Source: Piromyces finnis
Taxonomy: Eukaryota > Neocallimastigomycota > Neocallimastigomycetes > Neocallimastigales > Neocallimastigaceae
Length of the DNA: 64,000 nucleotides
Direction: 5' to 3'
NCBI GenBank assembly: GCA_002104945.1
Contig: MCFH01000004.1
Coordinates: 1,340,001-1,404,000, forward strand
The notes under the pieces were generated by a model that saw nothing but the letters and a program-made list of their open reading frames with translations, searched no databases and was not told the DNA's origin. This document shows, in pieces, positions 36,652 through 58,722 of the stretch. Numbering within the stretch: the stretch's first letter is position 1; each line of letters opens with the position of its first letter. Both the position numbers and the translations under genes were made by a program.

Positions 36652-39172
36652 TAGTAGATGAAGAATTATTTTTATAAGATATATTATTCCTTATAGATAA
36701 TTACTATAAGGCTACCTTGCTCATATAGAATAAAATCATAGGTAAAAATAGTAATAAAGTAGTATGATTTTTAATACTTTAAAAAATCATAATATAATGT
36801 TATAGGGAAAGGAAAAATTGATCTAGGGTTGAAAACGGAAAATAATACAAAATAAAAATCTATACTAAAGATGAAGAACCTTATAAAAATTAATGCCTAC
36901 ATACAAAGCAATTTAGTATTATAATAGTTTAAAGATTATATAAATTTCAAAAAGTTATTTAATTTATTGTTATGGTATAAAAAATTGGATATAAAAATAA
37001 AAATAGTTTTATTTTTAATATTGAATAACACTCTATTTTTTATATCAAACTATATTATATTCTAAAGATATTAAAAAAAAGATTAAAATTCAAAGAGATA
37101 TCTAAAATGATAATTTAAATAATTATTTTTTTTTCTATATAAATTCGATATATAATTGAAACACTTTACATTTATAAACTTTTAAATTTATATTGTATTT
37201 ATTTAATATTCATATTAAAATGATATAATGGTAATATTAAGAGAATATTATTATTATTAATATATATATTTTTTTCTAATGATTAGCAAACATTAAATAT
37301 TATAAAAGCAAATAATAAATTATAAAGCATAATTGATGATTGGAAAAAAAAAAAAATAATATGAATAAAAAAGAGAAATTCAGCAAAAATTTTAAATTTC
37401 AAAAAAAAAAAAAACAACAAAAAACAAAAAAAAAAAACAATGAAACAAACCAGTAAATAAACAACCATAAAAAAAAACTTTATACAAAAGCAACACAAAG
37501 CAAAAAAAAAAAAAAAGAATGTAAAACAAAACAAAAATTAAAGAAATTAAAAAAATTTAAAAGATTATAATGAATATAAACTTTTTGATTCATTTAAGAT
37601 GCTAAACCATAGTATATTAATTGGATTATAGTTCATATCGTTATAATAATAAATTATAATAGTAAATTTTAAAGAAATATTTAAAAAAAATTTTAATGTT
37701 ACTAAACGATTTATTATTATTAATTTATTAAATAATTCAAAATTACAAAACCAATATAATATTTTTTTTTAATTTATATAATATATAACTTATTATATAA
37801 TTATTTAATGTTTTCACACCTTTAGTAGTATTTTTAAGTATTTTTTTAAAGTTAGTAAATCAATGTAATATATATATTTTAGATTGATTTTTTTTTTTTC
37901 TTCAATATTATCATCCACCTTATTATTTTTATATAAATGATTTTTTTTTAACCTTGATTTAAATATAATTAGTATATATTTAAAAATAAAATCAAACTAT
38001 AAATGAAAAAAATATAATGGAAAAAAGAAATAGACATATTATAAAAACAATAGAAAGTTTTTATAAAAAAAAAAAAAAAAATTCCAAAACCTTTTCATTT
38101 ATAACGTTTTTTTTAAAAGTTTGTAAAACTCTTTTTTTTTTTTTTTACATATATATATAGTAAATTATAGATTTTTTTTTTCCTTTAAAGTTCCTATTTA
38201 ATTTAATAACTTTTGTTTAATACATTTAATAAAAATTAATTTTAATAATAAAAATAAAACATTTTTTTTCTATATATTTTAAAATATTTTTTATAAAGAA
38301 AAAAACAAAACAAAACAAAACTTTGTAATTAAAACATACTCTATAGTGTTAAAGAATTATCATCAAATAATGAAAATTAATTATTTATATTTTTATTGAT
38401 CAATTAATCCTAAAGTCTAATAATGCCTTTTATTTCTAAATCAATCCATATCATTAGTGAGTATGAAACTACTTTTTTTTTTTTTTTTTATTAGACAACA
38501 ATAAACCTTTTTCTCTTTTAAAAAAAAATTTTATTTTATAAAGAAAAGTTAAAAAAAAAAAAAAAAACGATTTTAATTATCAAAAAATAAAATACTATTT
38601 AAAAAATAAAAGATGATTTAATATAAATCCTAGATTTTTGGCGATTTTTTTGTTTTTTTTTTTTTTTCTTAGAATCATCCATCACTTAACATATATATAC
38701 TACTTTCCAATATTTAAAATGATATAAAGAACCTGCTACATCATTTCTAATATTTTGATTAATTTTTTTTTTTTTTTTTTTTATTATTAATTTTTAAAAC
38801 TTTTTGAATTTATAGTATAAAATATTAATAATAGTTAAAATATATTTTCAATATGAAATATTATGAATTCTTTAAAAGTAAAAAAAAAAAAAAAGAAAAA
38901 AAAAAAAAAAAAGAAAAATAATGTTTTTTTTTTTTTTTTTTTATTTCTTTAATAAAATAGATTTTTTTTTTGATGTACTGAATAAGAAGAAAAAAAAAAA
39001 AATAAAAGATTTAAAATAATATAAAGAGAATAAAGCAAGAAAAGAAAAAAAGAAATAGTTCATATATATAATAATAAATATGGATATATTATAATTGTAA
39101 TGTGTTAATCCTATTGTATTATTGTGAAGTATTTTTTTTTTTAAAAAAAAAAAAGAAATACGAATATTAAAT
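36652..39172. other. Convergent intergenic region dyrk/sf3b4
   Basis: 2.5 kb between two stop codons. Dominated by A and T homopolymers (notably 37340-37530 and 38870-39010). It contains copy 2 of the 32-bp dispersed repeat. Frames such as 37283-37534 on the minus strand are nearly all Phe and Leu and are artefacts of composition. Confidence 0.55.
38612..38643. repeat. Dispersed 32-bp repeat, copy 2
   Basis: Matches 15831-15862 in 29 of 32 positions in the same orientation; the similarity stops on both sides, where A/T tracts begin. Confidence 0.6.
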
Positions 39173-41643
39173 TTATTGTTGTTGATTCCAAACTGGTGGC
39201 ATTTGTTGTGGTGGTGGATAACTTGGGTATTTTTGTGGTATATATGGGGCTTGTGGTGGTCTAGCGCCCATAGCTTTTATATAGATATTTATATAAATAT
39301 TGAAAATGTTGAATAATTGAAGGAAAAGAGAAAGTGGAAAAACAAACAAACATAATATAAAATATTATATATGAAATGGTTAAATAAAAATTTTTAGTTT
39401 TATAATTAGAGATGAAATATTTTAACTATTTATTAATAAATAAAAAAATGAAAAAGGACATAAAATTTTATATTCTATTTATAAAAGAAAAAAAAAAAAA
39501 AAGAAAAATCAATTTACCCATTGGTTGTCCTGGTACACCCATTGGTGGTCTTTGCATCATATATTGTCCTGCCATTTGTTGTGTTGGTGGTACAGCTAAA
39601 GGTCTTTGCATCATTTGTGGTGGAATAATTTGTGGTTGCATCATCATTGGTTTTGGTAAAGCACCATTGACTGGAACTTGTCCTGGTACAACAGCAGGTG
39701 GTGCAGCTAAAGGTCTACCAACATTAGCAAACTAGTAAAAATAAAATAGGTACAATTGAAAAATGAAATGAATTGTAAATCAAAGTGTATAATTTAAAAT
39801 AATGATTTTAAATAAATTTAATTAAAAAAGCAAGGTTAGTTATTAAATTTAAACACCTATTTAATTATTTGAATGTATAAAAGTAATTATTTATATAGGA
39901 TAATTTACCAATTTATTTGGTAATATAGTAGGTATATTCTTTTTAGCTTGAGCAGCCAATAAACGTTCTAATATTATATAAAAAAAAAAAAAAATAAATA
40001 AATAATATTATATTAATATTTTATTTCTATTTTATTTTAAATAAATTATATATTCAAATATTTATGTTAGTATTAGACTCACCAGCTGCAGTTCCGTGTC
40101 TTTCACCTTTACCATCTTTCTTAAAGGCATAAGATACTGTAATAGCTTTATTCATTAAATATTGACCATTCATAGCTTCAATAGCTGCATCAGATGATTC
40201 GAAATTATCAAAACTAATGAAACCATAACCTTTAGAATTTCCTGTTTCTGGATCTCTTGCAATCTAAATTATATGTTTATATATTATAAAAAAAAAAAAA
40301 AAAAAAAAAAAGAAAAAAATTTTGATATTTATATTTTCCAAAGTTCACAATCATTTACAGTTTAATAATAGGAATTATAATTTTTAATTTTTGAATTTCA
40401 AATTTGATTTTATATTTATTTTATATATTTCCAGTTATTATTATAATTGTTGTTATTATTGTTGAGGTTGATATTAATATTATTATTTTTTGTATTGTCC
40501 AATATAATTATAATAAACAGAGTTTAATATTATGATAAATGATTGATTAGAAAAATTTAATTTAAAATTACTATATTTATCGAAGAATATATTAAATAGA
40601 ATATAAAATATTTTTATTACCTTTGGTGTTTGTACTATAACACCAAATGCTCCAAATGTATCGTATAAGAACTTTTCGTCAATATCAGGATCAAGATTAC
40701 CAATAAATAGTGAAGCACCCACATCAAGATTCTTTTTGTCTGACGTTGCCTATTTAATATATTTAATTTGGTGAAAATATACAATAAGATAATAATATTA
40801 AGAAATAAATTAAAAATTATTAATATTGATAATTATTGAAAAAAAAAAAAAAAACATTTCAAAGGTTTTAGAAATTTTTAAAATTATGTCGATTTATTTT
40901 ATTTTATTATTATTATCATAATAATAAATTAAATATAATTTTTATGGAACATTTTAAGAGTTATTTATTTATTATTGTCATTATCTTTAATTACCTTATT
41001 CACTCTTATTTGTTTTCCGTATAATTTGATCATCTATTTTTATTAATTAGATTATATAATTGACATTAATATATCATTTATTGTTGAGAGTTACATTTAA
41101 TGTTTAATTCTTTTGATTATATTGTTATTTTTTTTTTTATTTTAATTGTTATAATGATAATACAAACATTCATAATTTTTATTGCGTAGTCAGCATCTTC
41201 TTCTGTCATAAATTCACAAAATCCATATCCTTGATGTTGTTGTGTAACACGATCTTTTGGTAAGTGGACATTAACTGTAAAGTGAATAATGAAAATTTTG
41301 AAATTAAATCATTATAAAATTTTTATTTATTAATTTAAAACATAATTGTCAATTTTATTTTGATTTATAATGTTAAAGTTGATGTTTTAAATAAAAGTAA
41401 TGTGTATATATATATATTGTTATAAAATACATTTGTAAAATACAAGGGTGTTAAAAAAAATATAATTTTTCATTTTTTAAAATGTATAATAAATTTCATT
41501 AAATATAAAATGATAAAAATGTTAGATATACCAACTGGTCCAGCTTGAAGCATTAATTCCCATAATAAGGTATCTGTTACCTTTTCATCTAAATTACCAA
41601 CATAGACAGTGGCTTCTTGATTTCTTTCCTGATTTTGAGCCAT
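39173..41643 (-). CDS. sf3b4: Splicing factor 3B subunit 4 (SF3B4/SAP49)
   Basis: Eight exons in transcript order: 41532-41643, 41168-41274, 40995-41033, 40621-40749, 40083-40263, 39909-39967, 39518-39731, 39173-39273; 313 residues. Seen: two RRMs near the N-terminus. The first has ATVYVGNLD and HQGYGFCEF; the second has [15 protein letters not shown] and [10 protein letters not shown]. Between them is [13 protein letters not shown]. The C-terminus is rich in Pro, Met and Gln ([25 protein letters not shown]). The opening [19 protein letters not shown] is highly characteristic of SF3B4. Family knowledge: part of SF3b in U2 snRNP, contacting pre-mRNA near the branch site. The Pro-rich tail is shorter than in the human protein (424 residues). 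Intron 2 has donor GTTTGT. Confidence 0.96.
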
Positions 41644-42336
41644 ATTTTATTGTTTTAAAATATTACTTTATTTTTTTTTAAAAAAAAATAAAATAAAAAA
41701 TACTAAATTATATATATATTTAAAATTTTAATTTTTATTTTAATTTTTTTTTTTTAAAAAATATTATTAAATAAAATTTTAATATTCAATTTCTGCATAA
41801 ATTCTTGATTGGTATAGGTTTAATAATAATAAAAAGAAGATTAATTTTTTTTTTTTAATTGTAAAGATAGTAATGAAAAAGTAAAAATAAAAAAAAAAAA
41901 AAAAAAAAAAGGTTTAAAAGGTATTTAATAAAAGTAGAGACAAAATAACAATAGAATAAAAAAATATATGGAAACAGTTTTTTTTTTATTTTGAAAAGAA
42001 AATATTAAAAAAATCTTAATTTTATTGTTATTTTTATTAATTTTCTTTTTATTATTACAATTTTTATAAAAAAGTAATTGAGTTTTTGGTTTTTTATTTT
42101 TAAATAATTGTTTAGTATTTATTTTATTTTATTTTTTTTTTAAAAATGAAAAAAATGAAAAAATGAAAATGATATTATCATAATCGTTATTGTTTAATTA
42201 TGAATTGTTTTCTATTGACTTTTCTTTGTTTTAAGTATAAGTTTTAATGCATCAGGAGATGAAAAAGATAATTCTTTTATTATTTTAACAAGGGTGTATA
42301 TATATATAATTTTTTTTTATATATAAATTAGAATTT
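41644..42336. other. Intergenic region ecm29-sf3b4
   Basis: 693 bases between the stop of ecm29 and the start of sf3b4, both on the minus strand. It holds A/T tracts (A run near 41890-41910) and no frame of note. It includes the sf3b4 promoter. Confidence 0.6.
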
Positions 42337-50665
<8,329 letters not shown>

Positions 50666-51266
50666 TTATTCTTTTTTTGTTTATATTTTTATATTCTTTT
50701 CTCTTTTTCTTCTTTTTTTATTATTAATTCTTTATTTTCACTTTTTTTTTTTATTTAATTTTATAAAATTTATATTTTTGAAAAAAGTACTAAAATAAAA
50801 AAAAATAAAAGAAAATATTTTAAATTGAAAATTAAAAATAAAATTTGTTTGGTTAAATTAAAAATATATTAATTATCAAATTATTTAAATTGTTTTGAAT
50901 AAATAATTTTAAATTGTAATAAAAAATTATTTAATAATTAATAATAAAATTAATAATAAAAAAAATTTTTTTTTTTTTTTTCCTTCTTTGTAATTCTTTT
51001 CAAGTTTCCTTTTTATTCTATATTTTCAAAATCACCTGCTTTTTTCTTTTTTCTTTTTCTTTTTTTTTTAAATGAAATATTAATATTATTAGGCTAATCC
51101 TTTGTAGAAATATACTCATTGATTTAAAAATAAAGAAAAAAATTGTTAATTTAACACGTTAACAACAACAAACAACAGTAACAACAACATATATCAAAAA
51201 AAATTATAAATTTTTATTTCATTTCATTATATATTAAAAAAAAAAAAAAAGAAAGAAAATCCCAAA
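50666..51266. other. Divergent promoter ecm29/med21
   Basis: 601 bases separate the two start codons. T-rich on the left, A-rich near med21, with short AACAAC stretches near 51160-51190. It probably serves both genes. Confidence 0.6.
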
Positions 51267-52447
51267 ATGAATGAAGCACCAATTAATACCACAGATCAAG
51301 ATTTAATAACACAATTACAAAATGTTCTTATGGGTGTAAATATCCAAATATATTATTATTTAAATTTCATAATAATTACAATAGAAATGAATTTTTAAAT
51401 TTTAAAAATTAGATTCCTAATTTCGAAATTTTCAATACAATTTTTTACTTTTCTTTATGATGATTAATATTAAAAATTGTTTATTTATTTTAATATTATA
51501 CATTAAATACACAATAATATATAAATGTTAAAATAAATATATGTATTTAACAAAAAAAAAAAATATATATATATATATATAGTTATCTCAAATGATGTTT
51601 ACTGGTGTTGGTGTTCTTCAAAGAGACGCCAATTTAATTCCTGTTAATCCAAATATTCCAGTAACCGAATGGACTCGTAATATTTCAATAAATAATATAA
51701 TATAATATAATATAATATAACAAATTAATATATAATAGATTTAAAGTTTATATCTTTATATTATTATCTATACTTAATTATAATTAACTTTAAATAGCCC
51801 AACAAGTTAGTGAAAGAAACGAATCAAATCAAAGTAAAACCATAATTAATAGTCATATAATATAAAACAAAAATATTAAAATAAAGTTGAATGGAAACTA
51901 AATAACATTTATAAAATAAATTAATTTTATAATCCAATACTTTTCACAGCCTTTATTAACGACATAACCAATGATATAACGAGAACTTCACTAGAAATGG
52001 AAAATTTGATTGAATCGATACCAAAAATAACTTGTAATGAAGATAAACAGGTAAGATAAAAAAAAAATAAAGGTTTTTAGAGTAAAAGGAAAATAATAAT
52101 ATCAATTATCAATTATTGATAAACTTTAAATGTTTACATGTATTTTTTTTTTTTAATTTAATTTATATTAACAAAAAATTTATTAATAAAAAGATTGAAA
52201 TATTAGAAAAAATTGAAGAAGAAAGTAAAGCAGCTGGTGATAAACTAGAAACAATAATAAATGAAGCTGGTATATATATAATTAACCTCTAAAATATTTA
52301 AAAAAAAAAAAGTATAAATATGTTGAGTTTTTAAAAGCTTTATTAAAATATATTTTTTTTTAATATTTTATTTAATTTTTAATAGAAACATTATTAGATG
52401 ATATTCGTTCTTCTTTACGATACATAATGGAAACTTCAAATAAATAA
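51267..52447 (+). CDS. med21: Mediator complex subunit 21
   Basis: Six exons: 51267-51335, 51583-51676, 51798-51833, 51950-52050, 52194-52269, 52386-52447; 145 residues (human MED21 is 144). Seen: DLITQLQNVLMGLSQMMFTGVGVLQRD resembles the MED21 N-terminal helix (LTQLQDAVNSLADQF..AIGVLQ), followed by an NP-rich loop, then two long helices with FINDITNDI, MENLIESIPKI and an acidic coiled coil ending RYIMETSNK. Family knowledge: MED21 pairs with MED7 at the Mediator hinge and is essential for RNA polymerase II activation. Sequence identity is modest but length, order and the N-terminal block agree. Head-to-head with ecm29. Confidence 0.86.
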
Positions 52448-52510
52448 TAATTTTATATTATCTTTTCATTTCATATTTATTTATTTATTTATTATCCGTA
52501 TTCAAGATAG

Positions 52511-52541
<31 letters not shown>

Positions 52542-53271
52542 TTTGTTATTATCAAACTTTATAATTATTGTTTAATTTAATGCATCAATAGATTAGTACT
52601 TTTGTACTTTTATCATAATATTTAATTATTTTTTATTATTTTATTTTTAAGAAAAAAAAAAAATAATAAAGTAAAAATTGTATCATAGATCATAAAATAT
52701 AACCTTTTAATAAAAGATTATTATACATCATGTATAAAACTAAAATCTAAATAGCTTTTAATAATCAATTTAGAAAAAAAATTATGAAGAATTTTATATG
52801 TAAATTCCTATAATATATATCTATTTAAATAATTAAAAAAGTATAGCAAACATAACAATATATATATATGTATGTATGTATGTATTTTAATAGTTATAGT
52901 AAAAACCAAACCAAAAAAATAAAAAAAGTATTTTTTTTTTTTTTACAATTTTATACTTGTAAGTTTAACATTTTCTATTAATAAAAATACATCTAAATGT
53001 TGGTTATTATGGTTTGTTTTTGTTTTTTATTTTTTACTTTTTTTTATTATATTTTATTATATTTTTATTAATATTTTTTTTTTTTTTTCAAATAAAAGAA
53101 TTAACATTATTATAGAGAAGAAGAAAAAAAAAATGTGGAAACACATTATTATTTAATTTGTTTTTAAAAAAATTCTTTTTTTTTCGATTTATTATTTATA
53201 AAAATAATAATTGTTCTTTTTTTTAATTATTTTATATATTTATATTTTCTTTCGAATTGCAATAAAATTAT
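52448..53271. other. Convergent intergenic region med21/Ras gene
   Basis: 824 bases of 3' flanks for both genes. It contains a CA dinucleotide run (52513-52541), a GTAT run near 52869-52884 and A/T tracts. No gene seen. Confidence 0.6.
52513..52541. repeat. (CA)n microsatellite
   Basis: About 14 CA units just downstream of med21. Confidence 0.95.
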
Positions 53272-54690
53272 TTATAGAATAGTACAACTCTTCTTTCCTT
53301 GTTTTTTGTTGCCAGAAGATGATTTAGATCCACCCTTAGAATTTGATGAAGAAGCAGTTTTCTTTCTACATTCTCTAACTAATTCATGGAAACTTTCAGT
53401 GACATTAATGTTACTCTAGAATATTATTTTTATTTATTAATAAAGTATAAAGAATTATTTAGTATTACGTAGTATTATTAAATATACATTACTATTAAAT
53501 ATTGATGTATTATGATGTATAATGATATTGGTGTCGTTGTTTTTATTTTATAAATAATTTAAAATATTTACCTTTGCTGAAGTTTCTAAATATGGAATTT
53601 TATTTTCGGTACAATATGCTTGAACATCTTTTATATCAACTTCCTTTTCTGGTAAATCCTATAGAAATAAAATTATTTTTTAATAATTAAAAAAATAAAA
53701 AAATTAATATATATATTATTTTTTCTTTTCTTTTTTTTTTTTTTTGAAAGATCTTTTTTTTTAAAAAAAAAAAAAACTTACACATTTGTTACCACACATC
53801 ATTAATGGAACATGTTTAGTATCCTTTAACTTTATAATTTGATCCTTTAATTGTTTAACTTCCTCAAATGTTGCAGCATCATTTAAAGCAAATACTAATA
53901 AGAAACCTTTACCAGATTGGAAATGTTGATCTCTTAAAGCAGTATATTCTTGCTATTTATCATAAATTAAAAAAATAATAATAGTACATAATGATAATTT
54001 CAAATTCATTTAGATTCTTATAAAAAATAACAATAGATATACGAAATTATAAAGGTATACACATAGGTATATAATTATTTTAAAACTTACTTGACCAGCA
54101 GTATCTACAATATTTACTATACATGGAATTTCATCAACGACAATACTCTTTCTGTAGTTTTCCTCTAGCAGAATATTATTTAATACATAAAATTTAATTT
54201 ATTATTAAAATTGTGTCCTTTTTTTTTTTTTTTCCTCTTCTTCTTCTTTTATTTTCATGAATGATATATTATTCATTTAAGTATATATATATATTCGAGA
54301 ATAAATAATTACCAATAGTTGGGTCATAATCACTAGTAAATTCATCTTTTAAGAAACGAACTGTTAAACATGATTTACCGACACCACCACTACCAACAAC
54401 AACCTTTTTTTTTTTTAAATATTATTATCATCATTATCATTGTTTTTTTATTCACAATATATATATAATTTTAAAATAATTTAAAATACAAAATATTGGA
54501 TTAAATATTAACAGAATAATATGACAATATTATATATATTATATAGGGTAAAGGAAAAGAATAAAATATAATAAAATAAGGGGAAAAAATTATTCATTTA
54601 ATCATAAATAAAATAGTAATGGTAGAATAATATAATTATATATATCTATATATTTACCAATTCTTCAACCATTTGTGACTGATTATTCAT
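53272..54690 (-). CDS. Ras-family small GTPase
   Basis: Six exons in transcript order: 54658-54690, 54313-54403, 54091-54164, 53782-53952, 53572-53658, 53272-53415; 199 residues. Seen: P-loop GSGGVGKS, effector loop YDPTIEENYRK, switch [20 protein letters not shown] and ETSAK nucleotide-binding motifs, a Lys/Ser/Gly-rich hypervariable tail and C-terminal CTIL prenylation box. The Leu at the last position usually favours geranylgeranylation. The Gly pair matching Gly12/Gly13 and the Gln matching Gln61 are kept, so normal GTP cycling is expected. An 11-residue N-terminal extension precedes the first strand. The effector loop is Ras-type, not Rho or Rab. Which dictyostelid Ras it matches cannot be decided by eye. 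Membrane signalling switch regulated by RasGEFs and RasGAPs. Confidence 0.95.
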
Positions 54691-55503
54691 TTTGACGAAT
54701 TGTTTATTATTTTTTTATAAATAAAAAAAATATCTTTTTCAACAAATGAAAATATATAATAATAATAATATATTATTAATATTATTATTATTATTGAGTA
54801 TATATAAAAGATATGAAAAATTTAGAATTACGTTTTAAAATTGTTATTATTTTTTTAAAAAAAAAAAAAAAATAGAATAAAATAGTTGAAACAATTATCG
54901 AGTAAAAGTATATAAACTATATTATCAATAATATATATATATTATATTAACAAAATTAAAGCGTTCATTCATATCAAAAATAGTCAATACTGTTATGTGA
55001 ATTGAAGCTAATATTTAATATTCTTCATAAAATAGGTGTAATTTCTTTTTTTAAATATATATTCTATATATATATACACATATATGTATATATTCTTTTA
55101 TATACTATTTGTTATCTTGTTGTTTTACTCTTTTTATTTTTTTTCATTTCTTTTTTTTTTTATTTTTTATTATTATTTTTTTTATTGTTGTTGTTATTAT
55201 AATTCTTTCTTTTTTTTTTTTTTTTTTTCAGTAAAAAAAAACTATTGATATTGTCAAAAAACTGAAAAATAAGTATTATATTATTTCTAATACATCATTA
55301 ATCCTCTTTTATTATAAGTTTTTATTTCCATTCTTTTTTTTTTTTTTTTTCTCCAGTACATATTTCTTTTTCTTTTTTAAAAAAGTAGAAATAAAATATA
55401 ATAAAATATAAAGGTGATATATACATTATTGATTAAAGACTTTTTAAATTTCCTTTATATTATTTAAATAGTATATATATAACTTATACACACAATATCT
55501 TTT

Positions 55504-55536
<33 letters not shown>

Positions 55537-56970
55537 TATTATTTTTTTTTCACTTTAATGGAACTAGACTAAATGGAAAAAGGTTTACAGTTTAAAATTA
55601 TAAAAATAATTTGAATTAATACAAAACATATAAAATACTAAAAATAAAAAAAGTCCTTTTTTTTTTTTTTTTTTTTTTTTTTGAAAATATATAGAATTAA
55701 CTTTTTCTTTTTTTTTTTTTTAGAAAAAAAAATAAATAATAATAAGATAATATGGATTAATAAAATACATATAATACTAAAAATAAAAAACATATATATA
55801 ATTAACTTTAAAAATAAAATGGTTGTAATAATAAAAATAGAAAATTATATTACAAATAAAAAAAAAAAAAAAAGGAATATTAAGAATAAGATTTGTTTAA
55901 TATTTTATGAAATAATAATTATAATTTATAGTGTTTCTATTCTTTTTTATTAAATAACATTAAATAGTATACTTTTTTTTTTTATATATATATATATACT
56001 TTTATACACCCAAATGTACCTAATTGAATTTTTAAATTTTAATATATACAAAGTAATGAAATGAAAACTATTTTTAAAAAATGAATTTAAAGTTTAAAAA
56101 TTCTAAAATTTATAAATTTCATTATAATCCTTATTGTTAACCTTTATTAAAAGTAATTATCTTGAAAAATAAGACATTTTTTTTTTTTTTTACAAAATTA
56201 TCATTTAGAATAATAAAATGAATTATAATATACTGTTGATAATTATCTCATTTTTTTTTTTAAAAAAAAAAAAAAAAATATTTATTTATATAATTAATAT
56301 TAGTTTTCTTTAAAAAAAAAAAAAAAAAGTATGTAATTTTTAATTTTTATAGTTTATAAAATGTTATAGAGTTTATCTGGTAAATATATTAAGGTAAATG
56401 CATAAAATTAATACGACAAACTTTGATAAATAAAATAATAAATAATGTTTAAACCATAAAGTATATTTAAAAACATTGAATTTTTATTGAGATTTTAAAT
56501 TTTTTATCTGGTGATGATTACATTTTTATTTTACAAGTAAAACTTCTAATTGTATTATTAATGAGTTGAAATGATAGAATAATTTTTTTATTATTATTTT
56601 TTTTTTTCTTTAATCTTTTATTTATAATGATATTATTATTATTATTATTTAAATTGATTGCTTTATTTTATACATTTTTTTATTTTATTATATGAAGACT
56701 AATGTAAACTAATTTTTTCGATGAATATAGAATTGTTTAATGGTATAATTATTTTTTTTATGTAATTTTTGTATTTTTTTTTTAAAAAAAAAAAAATCTT
56801 TATTTGAATATTATAAAAGTTTTTATTAATTTAATTTGTTTAAATTGTTATTTTTGATATTAAATTATTATAAAGGATTATCGATTTTTTTTTTATTTTA
56901 TTTTTTATTTTTATTTTTATTATTTGTTTATTATTTTGTAAAATTGTGGTGTATAGAAATAATAATTTAT
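54691..56970. other. Intergenic region upstream of the Ras gene
   Basis: 2.3 kb between the stop of stub1 and the start of the Ras gene, both on the minus strand. Long T and A runs, alternating AT stretches (55518-55537, 55983-56000). The 90-codon frame at 55681-55953 is Ile, Lys, Asn and Phe only and is dismissed. It includes the Ras promoter near 54700-54960. Confidence 0.55.
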
Positions 56971-57365
56971 TTATGAATCGATAGCCCATCCATTATAATT
57001 TAGGAAATCCTCAATTGCCTCTGTTATATATATATATATATATAAATATAGAGAAGCGTGTGTTAGCATTTCTATACATTTCTATACTTTTTTTTTTTTT
57101 TTTGAGGATTGCCTCAACTACCAAAAAAAAACTTATTTCAAATTTATTTTTATTATATTTTATATATATTTGCAAACCTTTTAGTGCTCTATTTGGAATA
57201 AGATCTTTTTCTGTTATTTCTTTTCTTGTTAATGGATCAAAATGACCAATTTTATCAAAATGTTCTAGTAATTCTGATCTATCATACCTATTTTTAATTG
57301 TTAAAATAAAAAAAAAATTGTAAATTATTAATGTATTGTATTTGCAATTTCAAAGGACTGAATCG

Positions 57366-57396
<31 letters not shown>

Positions 57397-58690
57397 GATG
57401 TATTTTTATATGTTAATTTAATTTATATAAAAAACTTTTTTTTTTATTTCATTTCTTTTTTTTTTTTTTAAACTTTAATACATACGTAATACCACTTGGA
57501 GTAATGACTGGATCATTCATAATATTAAAATGAATTTTTCCATATAAGAAATCCGGTGGTTCTTCTCGATCCTTTTATTAAATTAAATTGTCGATATTAA
57601 ATAATTAAATAATTGTTAATAAATTACAGATGTAAAAAAAAAAAACATTGTATATATTTATATTTGTATTTTGATCAATGATTTACTTTTTGGAATGGAT
57701 CTGCTTTTGAAAATGTATTCTTTAAAGTTTTTAATTTTTGATTCTATGAAAGTAGGATATAAAGGATAATATAACAATTGTATTAACAATATTGTTTTTA
57801 TTATGTTTATGTTTATGCTTCCACTATAGGTATATAGAATTAACATACTTGATCATAATTAATATATTCAATTTCATTTTTAATATCTTCTTCAGATTTT
57901 GAACTATCCGACTGTATTTTTTCAATTTGTCTATTTTACATTGTATAGTATAATAAAAAAAATATTATTATTATTAATTACCAATTTTTTTTTTTTACTT
58001 TTTAAAATTTAAATATCTCAAATAAATAATTTTTAATATATAATTTTATAATAATAGAAATAACAAAATAAAGCATTACCTTTTTCTATCTTGTTCCATT
58101 AAATTAGTTAAATAATCCATTAAATCACAGTTTTCAAAAACTTTTCGACTACCTAAAAAAATAACAATAATATATATATATATTAAACAACATAAAAAAA
58201 AAAAGAGTATTGTTAATATCATTCTAAAAGCATACATAGCTATATAGTATTATTTTTCATATATAAAAAAATTTTTTATATGTTATCTACTTTCAACTTC
58301 ATATTTTTTATTTCTTGCTTTTAATATAGCTTTTCCAATTTCATTAGAGTCTTTTCCTTGTTTTATTGATTGATCATAGGCTTGAATTTACAAAAAAGCA
58401 AAAAACAAATTAATGACATTTATTATTTAAATGAATAATAAATTTTAATTTATTTATTTTTTTTTTTTTTTTTCAGTTCAATTCAATTCATTATTATTTT
58501 CTGTTTTTTTTTTTAAAAAAAAAAAATGTAGTATTAACCTATTTTTAAAACTTGAATAGCTTCGGCTAATCTTGCTGGGGAATTTGATGATTCTGTAATA
58601 GCTTGACCCAACTATTATATATATATATATTTTTTTTTTTTTTTTGGAATTAAATTTCTGTACATTTTATTTTAAATTTCATATGCATAT

Positions 58691-58722
<32 letters not shown>

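Noticed and set aside
37283-37534. Minus-strand Phe-rich frame in the dyrk/sf3b4 spacer
   Set aside because: Reads through poly-A tracts of the plus strand; no start context or conserved motif.
39412-39735. Plus-strand frame rich in Cys and Gly ([11 protein letters not shown]...)
   Set aside because: It is the antisense shadow of the Pro/Met/Gln-rich exon of sf3b4 (39518-39731).
55681-55953. 90-codon frame downstream of stub1
   Set aside because: Ile/Lys/Asn/Phe only; typical of random AT-rich DNA.
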